Positions 1 through 4,990 of a stretch of DNA of 10,672 nt are shown here, piece after piece; the first letter of the stretch is position 1, and each line of letters starts with the position of its first letter. The stretch is taken from NCBI GenBank assembly GCA_021817025.1, contig JAKAWF010000103.1, forward strand, positions 1 through 10,672, in the 5' to 3' direction. Below the pieces are notes generated by a model. That model did not search any database. It was not told where the DNA came from and saw only the letters and a list, made by a program, of their open reading frames with translations. This DNA comes from a bacterium. Lineage in GTDB: Bacteria > Chloroflexota > Dormibacteria > UBA8260 > Bog-877. The translations under genes and the position numbers were made by a program.

Positions 1-19
1 CGAGGTCGTCTTGCGGCAT
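1..19 (-). CDS. ftsZ: Probable start of ftsZ (partial, continues beyond window)
   Basis: Only the first six codons are visible (Met-Pro-Gln-Asp-Asp-Leu), so the protein itself cannot be recognised. The call rests on position: it is the next gene after ftsA on the same strand, and ftsZ follows ftsA in almost all dcw clusters. The start is well supported by a near-perfect Shine-Dalgarno AAGGAG at 26-31, six bases before the ATG, which is the strongest ribosome-binding site in the window. That fits a protein needed in much higher amounts than FtsA. The gap between the ftsA stop and this ATG is 17 bases, so co-transcription is expected. FtsZ would be the tubulin-like GTPase that forms the division ring. 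Any other downstream gene is possible but less likely. Confidence 0.65.
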
Positions 20-36
20 CGTGATCTCCTTCAGGC

Positions 37-1242
37 TCAGAACAGCTCGTGGAGCCAGCGGTTGAGCCGGCCGGTGCTGCGCGTGGTCCGCTGATTACTG
101 TGATCGCGTCCGGGCGTCGAGCGCTGGCCCCAGCGCAACAGTCCGACGGTGGCGGCGTGCTCGGGCATCCCCAGCTGGTCGGCCAGCCCGAAGAGGCCCT
201 CGGGGACGGCGACTCTGACCGGCATCTCGAGAATCTGATGAACCGCGGCCGCGAACCCCTGGAGCCGCGCACAGCCGCCGGTGAGCACCACCCGGCTGAC
301 CCCGTCCTCCTCGTCGAGGAGCTGCCCGATCAGCCGGGCCATCTCCCGGGCGCGGGGCTCGATCACCTCCGCCAGCCAGCGGCGGGGAACCTCGTCGGCC
401 CCCACCCCCCCCATCCCCACCACGGTGACCATCTCCTCGGGGCGGATCTGGCCCGGATCGCAGTGACCGTGGCGACGCTTGACGTTCTCCGCCTCCTCCA
501 GGTCGCAGTGGAGACCGGTGGCCAGGTCCTTGGTGACGTTCTGGCCGCCCACCGGCAGCACCCGCACCCGCTGGATGGTGCCGCGGCGAAAGACCGCGAT
601 GTCGGTGGTGCCGCCACCCACGTCCACCACCGCCACCGAGCCCTCCAGCTCGCGGTCGCGCACCACCCCTTCGGCCGCGGCCAGCGGCTGGGCCACCACG
701 TCGTCAACGCGCAGCCCGGCCGCATGAGCGCATTCGACCAGCGCCTCCAGATGGGCGGTCGAGGCCAGCACCAGCTCGGCGTCCACCCCCAGCCGGCTGC
801 CGGCGACGCCCCGGGGGTCGCGCATGTCGGCCCTACCGTCGACCGCATAGGAGCGCGGAATCAGATGGACCACCTCGCTGCCGTCCGGATCGGAGGGCTC
901 GCGCGCCGCCTCCAGCACCCGGTTGAGATCGCCGGTGCCAACCGCGCCGCTGCGGGAGGCGACCGAGACCACGGCCTGTCGTGACCGGCTGATCAGGTGG
1001 CGGCCTCCGAGGGTCAGCAGGGCGGAGTCGACCTCCACCCCCGCCGCCCGCTCCGCCAGGTCCAGGGCCCTGCTGATCGCCGCCGTGGCCGCGTCGGGAT
1101 CGATGATGACGCTCTTGCGGACCCCTGCCGAGGGGGCCTCACCCACCCCCAGGACTCGCAGCCGCGCGCCATCGTCATCGGCGATGGCGCAACGCACCGA
1201 GGAGGAGCCGAGGTCCACCGCGACCAAGCGACGACCGCTCAA
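37..1242 (-). CDS. ftsA: Cell division protein FtsA
   Basis: Actin-like ATPase of 401 residues that tethers FtsZ polymers to the inner membrane and recruits later divisome proteins. Visible family marks are the first phosphate loop DLGSSSVR (residues 10-17), the FtsA-specific 1C/SHS2 region at about 84-165, the second phosphate loop VVDVGGGTTDIAVF (205-218) and the adenosine motif VVLTGGCARLQGF (318-330). A polar linker (about 372-390) leads to the C-terminal amphipathic membrane-targeting helix GRLNRWLHELF (391-401). Length is normal for the family. The start codon is TTG at 1242-1240, chosen because the actin fold begins five residues later and no better start lies upstream. It has only a weak Shine-Dalgarno and overlaps the stop of a mini-ORF as TTGA, so coupled translation is likely (inference). 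The next gene is probably ftsZ. Confidence 0.96.
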   Translation of the reverse strand: MSGRRLVAVDLGSSSVRCAIADDDGARLRVLGVGEAPSAGVRKSVIIDPDAATAAISRALDLAERAAGVEVDSALLTLGGRHLISRSRQAVVSVASRSGAVGTGDLNRVLEAAREPSDPDGSEVVHLIPRSYAVDGRADMRDPRGVAGSRLGVDAELVLASTAHLEALVECAHAAGLRVDDVVAQPLAAAEGVVRDRELEGSVAVVDVGGGTTDIAVFRRGTIQRVRVLPVGGQNVTKDLATGLHCDLEEAENVKRRHGHCDPGQIRPEEMVTVVGMGGVGADEVPRRWLAEVIEPRAREMARLIGQLLDEEDGVSRVVLTGGCARLQGFAAAVHQILEMPVRVAVPEGLFGLADQLGMPEHAATVGLLRWGQRSTPGRDHSNQRTTRSTGRLNRWLHELF

Positions 1243-1298
1243 GCTGGGAACCTGGGCATGCCACGGCGGCCTGGCCCTGTCTGGACGCGGTTGCTCAT
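1239..1298 (-). CDS. Candidate mini-ORF 2, 19 residues, upstream of ftsA
   Basis: Short reading frame beginning ATG AGC AAC and encoding 19 residues rich in Arg, Gly and Pro (starts MSNRVQTGPG). Its ATG overlaps the TGA of mini-ORF 1 as ATGA, and its own TGA overlaps the TTG start of ftsA as TTGA, so the three frames form an unbroken chain. A GGGGA stretch lies about nine bases before its ATG inside mini-ORF 1. No known family is recognised, and a frame this short can arise by chance. Its likely role, if translated, is to carry ribosomes into ftsA rather than to make a functional peptide; that is inference. Confidence 0.35.
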   Translation of the reverse strand: MSNRVQTGPGRRGMPRFPA

Positions 1299-1366
1299 CG
1301 GGCGTTTCCCCAATTGCGGATGGCGAAGGCTTTCAGGAACGTCGGCTTGGGTCTGAACTCGGGCAT
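1295..1366 (-). CDS. Candidate leader peptide, mini-ORF 1, 23 residues
   Basis: Frame of 23 codons starting MPEFRPKPTF and ending RNWGNAR. It has a good Shine-Dalgarno, AGAGGG at 1373-1378, six bases before the ATG. It begins about 31 bases after the transcription start predicted from the promoter at 1404-1432. The middle part (FLKAFAIRNW) is hydrophobic with spaced Lys and Arg, so a small cationic amphipathic helix is possible. Most third codon positions are G or C, as in the neighbouring genes. It overlaps mini-ORF 2 through ATGA. I know of no family for it. It could be a real small protein, a leader peptide controlling ftsA-ftsZ translation, or chance. Confidence 0.42.
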   Translation of the reverse strand: MPEFRPKPTFLKAFAIRNWGNAR

Positions 1367-1384
1367 CGGGGTCCCTCTGTCGAA

Positions 1385-1397
1385 GGTCGCCGCGACC
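1385..1397 (-). repeat. 13-base palindrome at the predicted ftsA transcript start
   Basis: GGTCGC and GCGACC flank a single base, giving a perfect 6-base inverted repeat. Counting six bases on from the candidate -10 box puts the predicted first transcribed base at 1397, the first base of the palindrome. It could be a repressor operator or a small stem-loop protecting the 5' end of the leader RNA. The repeat is visible in the sequence; the role is inference. Confidence 0.45.
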
Positions 1398-1403
1398 GCA
1401 TGA

Positions 1404-1432
1404 AGTGTATCCGCAATGGGTGAGCAGCACAA
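1404..1432 (-). promoter_or_regulatory. Candidate sigma-70-type promoter for ftsA-ftsZ
   Basis: On the minus strand TTGTGC (1432-1427) is followed after 17 bases by TACACT (1409-1404). The -10 matches the consensus at four of six places and the -35 at three, with ideal spacing. It lies in the 254-base gap between ftsQ and ftsA, the longest gene-free stretch in the window apart from the mini-ORFs. A separate promoter for ftsA-ftsZ is common in dcw clusters of other bacteria. Confidence 0.4.
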
Positions 1433-1496
1433 GCCCCAAACCACATCATGTTGTGGGTGGGAGGGTTGCCAGGCACCGGGTTTTGGGTCCGCATGC

Positions 1497-2540
1497 TCAG
1501 GGGCTCACCACCACCTGGGCGGGATCCTCGAGGTAAATGGTCTTGATCGCCGCCGATTTCAGGTTGACCTTGGCCGCCAGCGCGCGCAACGCCTCCAGCT
1601 TGGGACCGATGGAAGCGATCTGGCCGGCGGTCACGGCGGGACCCAGATCCGCGACCCAGCCCGCCGAGCTCTTGATCTCCAAGACGCCGACTGGACTCAC
1701 GATGAACTGGCTGACGCTCACCCCGTAGGCGGCGGGGAAGGCCCGGTACAGGGCCGCCAGCGCGGCGGTCAGATTGGCCGGCAGGGCGATGTGGCCAGCC
1801 GCCACCCCTCCCCCATGCCCCTGGTCCACCAGGGTGGGAACCGGGCTCAGCGTCGGCGTCTGAGGCACCGGGCCGAGAACGGCCCCGGTGCTCGCCAGCA
1901 GCTCGCGGCTGCTCCCGCGCGCGTAGATGAGCACCGGCGGCAGGGGGGTGACGGACACGACCAGCGTGCCCGGCCAGCTCACCCTCACGCTGGCGGCGGC
2001 CACCCACGGCTGGGCGAGCAGGTTGACCGTCATGCGCTCGGTGTTGAGCATGATGGTGCTCTCTCCCAGGTGGACCCCCGCCACCGCCAGCAACTGGCTC
2101 CGAGCCAGCACCGAACTGCCCTCCAGCTGGACTCTCTGCACCTTGAGCCAGGGAAGGTTGAAAGCGGCCACGGCTCCCAGGAGCGCCAGGATCAGGCCGA
2201 TCGACATCAGCCGCAGGGGCAGCACCAGCCCGCCCCAGGCATCGACCCACCGCGGAGCCTTGGGGGCGGAGAGCCGCAGCCGGCCGAACAGGCGCCGCCG
2301 GGCGGCGACCCGGGCGGCACGTCGAGCCGCCGCCTGGCGGGCGACTTCCTCGACCACGTCGTCCCCCAGCTCACTCTTGCGCCAGCCGCGGGCGGCTTGG
2401 GCCCGGTGCGGCCGGCGCGGAGGTGGCTCCGCGCGGTGACCTCGGCGGGGTGCTCCGGGCTGCCAGGCCTGGAACTCGTCGGGAACGGCGGCGCCGAACT
2501 GGCGCCGGGTCGGCGGTTTGGGACGCGTCAGCGGTTCCAT
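1497..2540 (-). CDS. ftsQ: Cell division protein FtsQ/DivIB
   Basis: Single-pass divisome protein that, with FtsL and FtsB/DivIC, controls the septal synthase FtsW-FtsI. The 347-residue product has an unusually long, Arg/Pro-rich cytoplasmic tail (1-105), one membrane helix (about 106-129), a POTRA-like domain (131-200, starting LKVQRVQLEG and including WVAAASVRVSWPGTLVVSVT), and a beta domain to the C-terminus (YLEDPAQVVVSP). The start is ATG at 2540 because AAGGGG lies six bases upstream; the frame stays open for more than 400 bases upstream but has no good ribosome-binding site and overlaps vapC. It is 200 bases downstream of vapC and 254 bases upstream of ftsA. Sequence conservation in FtsQ is low, so the call relies on domain layout, signature positions and context, which agree. 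Confidence 0.92.
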   Translation of the reverse strand: MEPLTRPKPPTRRQFGAAVPDEFQAWQPGAPRRGHRAEPPPRRPHRAQAARGWRKSELGDDVVEEVARQAAARRAARVAARRRLFGRLRLSAPKAPRWVDAWGGLVLPLRLMSIGLILALLGAVAAFNLPWLKVQRVQLEGSSVLARSQLLAVAGVHLGESTIMLNTERMTVNLLAQPWVAAASVRVSWPGTLVVSVTPLPPVLIYARGSSRELLASTGAVLGPVPQTPTLSPVPTLVDQGHGGGVAAGHIALPANLTAALAALYRAFPAAYGVSVSQFIVSPVGVLEIKSSAGWVADLGPAVTAGQIASIGPKLEALRALAAKVNLKSAAIKTIYLEDPAQVVVSP

Positions 2541-2740
2541 GGCTGCCCCTTGACTGAGACGTGTGGAAGGACGGGACCGCCCGCCGGTGGCAGGGAGCGA
2601 CTCGCACCGGCAGTTTGACACTACACGTTGACGCATCGCGGCTCGAAACGCAAGTACCTGTGTGAATCCCTGTGGTGGCGGGGGAACGCCCAGCCGGCCC
2701 TGGCCCTCGCCGGGACACTCCTTCGGCGCCCCAACAGGCG

Positions 2741-3133
2741 TCAGGCCAGAAGTTCCATGGCGCAGCGAGGTCCCGCGGCCCGGGACAGATGGCCGTCGGC
2801 CGTGAGCAGAGGCACGCCCAGCGCCTCCGCCAGAGCCACATAGGCGGCGGCGTAGATGGTCAGGTGGTGGCGCAACTCCCAAGTGCGCACCAGCAGTGGC
2901 CGATGCGCGGCGCGACGAAGCGGCACCTCCGCCAGGTCCGCCAACGCCAGCAGGCACCGCCGCTCCAGGATCTGCCCAGCAGTGACCTGGCGCCTCAGCA
3001 CGGAAGCCACCTCGAGATCGATGATCTCCGGCGCGGCCAGCTCCTCGCCTCGGAGTCGGGTCCGCGCCCGCGCCCCGTCGCCGCCGTCATCGGCCAGGGC
3101 GGGTGCCAACACGCTGGCATCGATCACGATCAC
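2741..3133 (-). CDS. vapC: VapC-type PIN-domain toxin, possibly impaired
   Basis: PIN-domain ribonuclease of 130 residues, the toxin of a type II VapBC pair; active members cut RNA such as tRNA or rRNA when not bound by VapB. Visible PIN marks are VIDASVLA with Asp5, DLEVASVLRR with Glu41, the C-terminal YVALAEALGVPLLTADGHLSRA block with Asp113, and WELRHHLT before it. The family normally reads Y-D-A-x-Y in that block, but here it is YAAAY: residue 95 is Ala (GCC), a single base change from the expected Asp (GAC), so one metal-binding residue is missing. The start is GTG at 3133-3131, overlapping the vapB stop as GTGA, with a purine-rich GGGAGAG ahead. Length is typical. Activity may be lost or reduced; that is inference. 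Confidence 0.92.
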   Translation of the reverse strand: MIVIDASVLAPALADDGGDGARARTRLRGEELAAPEIIDLEVASVLRRQVTAGQILERRCLLALADLAEVPLRRAAHRPLLVRTWELRHHLTIYAAAYVALAEALGVPLLTADGHLSRAAGPRCAMELLA

Positions 3134-3360
3134 CTGCTCTCCCGCTCCGAACGGACGGCTGCCGCAGCCGCTCCGAAGGGGACGGACCCGCCGTCCCGGC
3201 CCCCAGCCCGATCCAGTACCTCCTCCAAGGTCGGGGCGGCGGCGTCCTCCGCCAGCCGACCGAGGAGGTACTCCTGGAGGGACTTCCCAGCTGCGGCCGC
3301 CCGCCGGCGCAGAACAGCGTGCACTTCATCTGGCACGGCCTTGATCTGAATGCTGGGCAT
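3130..3360 (-). CDS. vapB: VapB-type antitoxin, ribbon-helix-helix
   Basis: Antitoxin of 76 residues that would bind and neutralise VapC and repress its own promoter. The N-terminal strand and helices MPSIQIKAVPDEVHAVLRRR followed by AAAAGKSLQEYLLGRL (residues 1-36) match the FitA/VapB ribbon-helix-helix DNA-binding fold. The tail to residue 76, ending VRSERESR, is the toxin-binding part and is predicted to be poorly ordered. The ATG at 3360-3358 places the DNA-binding strand directly after Met, as is usual. A 17-base palindrome abuts this ATG and leaves no room for a Shine-Dalgarno, so the message is probably leaderless. An alternative in-frame ATG at 3396 has AAGG five bases upstream and would add 12 residues. 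The stop overlaps the vapC start as GTGA. Confidence 0.9.
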   Translation of the reverse strand: MPSIQIKAVPDEVHAVLRRRAAAAGKSLQEYLLGRLAEDAAAPTLEEVLDRAGGRDGGSVPFGAAAAAVRSERESR

Positions 3361-3377
3361 GGCGCCATTATGGCGCC
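3361..3377 (-). promoter_or_regulatory. Palindromic operator of vapBC
   Basis: GGCGCCAT and ATGGCGCC are perfect 8-base arms around one central base, immediately next to the vapB start codon. Autorepression through a palindrome near the promoter is the rule for VapBC systems, and ribbon-helix-helix dimers bind such inverted repeats. The arms cover the candidate -10 box CATAAT at 3372-3367, so bound VapB-VapC would block RNA polymerase directly. The palindrome is seen directly; its role is inferred from family behaviour. Confidence 0.65.
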
Positions 3378-3396
3378 GGGGCAGGAGGCGCGTCAT
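3367..3396 (-). promoter_or_regulatory. Candidate vapBC promoter, leaderless
   Basis: CATAAT (3372-3367) matches the -10 consensus at five of six places, which stands out in such GC-rich DNA. ATGACG (3396-3391) lies 18 bases upstream and carries the TGAC core of a -35 box. Six bases separate the -10 from the vapB ATG, so transcription would begin at or next to the A of the start codon and give a leaderless mRNA. This is independent of any promoter for the upstream murC operon and would let vapBC, and perhaps ftsQ, be expressed separately. Confidence 0.5.
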
Positions 3397-3542
3397 CCTC
3401 ACCTTGAGGGAAACCGGTGGGAACTGAGATGGTCAGCGCCCCGGGTGGGTCCCGGCCGACCCGGAATCGCACCCTGGGACGGGCGCAGCTTCAGATCCCG
3501 CCACCGCCCTGGCTGGAAGTCGGACCCAATCCACGCCCTGCT

Positions 3543-4988
3543 CTATCCAGCGTCCGAGGACAGAGCCGCCGCAATCCGCCCGGCGACCCCGTCGAAGCCA
3601 CGCACCGAACTGCAGACCACCGTCGCCGGCGGACTGGCCCGCCGCCGCACCACCTCCACCGCCTCCGCCGCCGACTGGACCAGCACCACCTCGGTTCCCA
3701 CCACCTGGGCCGCGACATCGGCCGAGCTGACCGTGTTTGCCAGGCTCCGCTCCCGGGCGGCCTCGATCGGGCCCAACACCACCAGGTCCGCCCCCTGGAA
3801 GGCGTCCCGGTACTCGGGGAGCAGAGCCAGGGTTCGGGAGTAGGTGTGGGGCACGTGCACCACCACCAGCTGCACCCCGTCGCCTGCCCGCTGGCGCGCG
3901 CCCGCGATCGTGGCCCTGAGCTTGGTGGGGTGGTGGGCGTAGTCGTCGACCACGGTCATCCCGCCCGTCTCCGCCACCACCTCGAACCGGCGCGCCACCC
4001 CCCGGTAGGTTGACGCCGCCGCCGCGGCCAGATCCAGGGGAGCGCCCAGCTCGACCGCGGTCGCAAGCGCGGCGAGCGCGTTGCTGGCGTTGTGGGCTCC
4101 GAAGAGCGGCAGCCCCATGGGGACCGTCCTGCCGTCGGGAGCTATCGCCCGCAGCCGCTGCCGGCCAGCTTCGACCAGCGCCTCTCCCTGGAACTGCCAG
4201 TCGCCTCCCGCCCCCCAGCGCACGACCCGGCACGGCGCCTCCTGCGCCAGCGCAAAGGCCGGCTCGTTCTCCCCGTTGACCAGGACGCAACCATCCCCTG
4301 GCATCCCCGCCAGCAGCTTCCGGTAGGGGGTGACGTAGGCCGCGAGGTCGGGATAGAGGTCGGGGTGGTCCAGCTCCAAGTTGAGCAGGGTCACGACCTG
4401 CGGGGCCCAGTGCAGGAACTTGGCCCGCCGGTCCAGCGCCGAGGTCGTGTACTCGTCGCCCTCGAAGACGAACGGGGAGCGCCGCTCCCAGTCGCCGAGG
4501 CTGACCGCCAACCCAAAGTCGCGCGAGGTGGCCCCCAGCCGGAACCCCGGTCGCAGTCCCGCCTGGTCGAGCATCCACACCGCCAAAGAGGTGGTGGTGG
4601 TCTTGCCGTGGGTGCCGCAGATCACGGCGCTGCGCCGGCCCCCGGCCAGCCTTCCCTGAGCCTCCGCCTCGCTCACGATCGGCAGCCCGGCCCGCACCGC
4701 CGCCTCCAGCTCCGGATTCCCCAGCTGCACCTGATTGCCCAGGACCACCAGCCGGGGTGGGCCCCAGCGGCTCAGGTTGGCGGGAGTGTGGGAGTCGGCG
4801 AACTGGATCCCGACCTCGCTGAGGATGGTGGTGGTGGGCGGATAGGCGTCCTCATCGGCTCCCGTGACCAGGTAGCCCAGCTGGTGGCAGGCAATGGCCA
4901 AGCCTGAAACGGCGTAGCCGCAGATGCCCAGGAAGTGGATGTGGGCAGGCGGATCTGGCCAGTCCGAAAGCCGCAGGGAGACCGGCAT
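3543..4988 (-). CDS. murC: Mur ligase of the MurC/Mpl family in the murC position
   Basis: ATP-dependent amide ligase of 481 residues in the cytoplasmic stage of peptidoglycan synthesis. MurC adds L-alanine to UDP-MurNAc; the related recycling enzyme Mpl adds a whole tripeptide. Seen are the nucleotide-sugar motif GICGYAVSG (21-29), P-loop GTHGKTTTT (125-133), FEGDEY (175-180), NLELDHPDLY (203-212), the GAHNASN block (297-303), RRF (333-335), DDYAHHPT (348-355) and PHTYSRT (380-386). The N-terminal and central parts resemble Mpl (ICG not IGG, DAYPPTTTIL, GN then GNPELEA, RRAKFLHWAP before NLELDH), whereas the C-terminal PHTYSRT and PIEAARER are MurC-like. Substrate is therefore uncertain. The start is ATG at 4988, two bases after the murG stop; an upstream extension to 5090 would run into murG. 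Expected to be co-transcribed with murG. Confidence 0.9.
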   Translation of the reverse strand: MPVSLRLSDWPDPPAHIHFLGICGYAVSGLAIACHQLGYLVTGADEDAYPPTTTILSEVGIQFADSHTPANLSRWGPPRLVVLGNQVQLGNPELEAAVRAGLPIVSEAEAQGRLAGGRRSAVICGTHGKTTTTSLAVWMLDQAGLRPGFRLGATSRDFGLAVSLGDWERRSPFVFEGDEYTTSALDRRAKFLHWAPQVVTLLNLELDHPDLYPDLAAYVTPYRKLLAGMPGDGCVLVNGENEPAFALAQEAPCRVVRWGAGGDWQFQGEALVEAGRQRLRAIAPDGRTVPMGLPLFGAHNASNALAALATAVELGAPLDLAAAAASTYRGVARRFEVVAETGGMTVVDDYAHHPTKLRATIAGARQRAGDGVQLVVVHVPHTYSRTLALLPEYRDAFQGADLVVLGPIEAARERSLANTVSSADVAAQVVGTEVVLVQSAAEAVEVVRRRASPPATVVCSSVRGFDGVAGRIAAALSSDAG

Positions 4989-4990
4989 CC

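Noticed and set aside
1416..2618. 400-codon open frame on the plus strand opposite ftsQ
   Set aside because: It is antisense to a recognisable FtsQ; its product is low-complexity Gly/Arg/Gln/His without domain signs, as expected in GC-rich DNA where stops are rare.
2541..2740. Possible ftsQ promoter (TTTCGA, 17 bases, TGTAGT on the minus strand) and a repeated GTCAA spaced 13 bases
   Set aside because: Matches to consensus are poor and the repeat is only five bases, so I do not call it. I see no gene, RNA or terminator in this 200-base gap.
2541..2957. Upstream extension of the ftsQ frame across and into vapC
   Set aside because: No ribosome-binding site supports the longer starts; AAGGGG before the ATG at 2540 does, and the extra residues are low-complexity.
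3441..3464. Hairpin-forming GGGTC/GACCC and CCGGGT/ACCCGG repeats after the murC stop
   Set aside because: The stems are short and mutually exclusive, and no T-run follows on the minus strand, so an intrinsic terminator is not supported.
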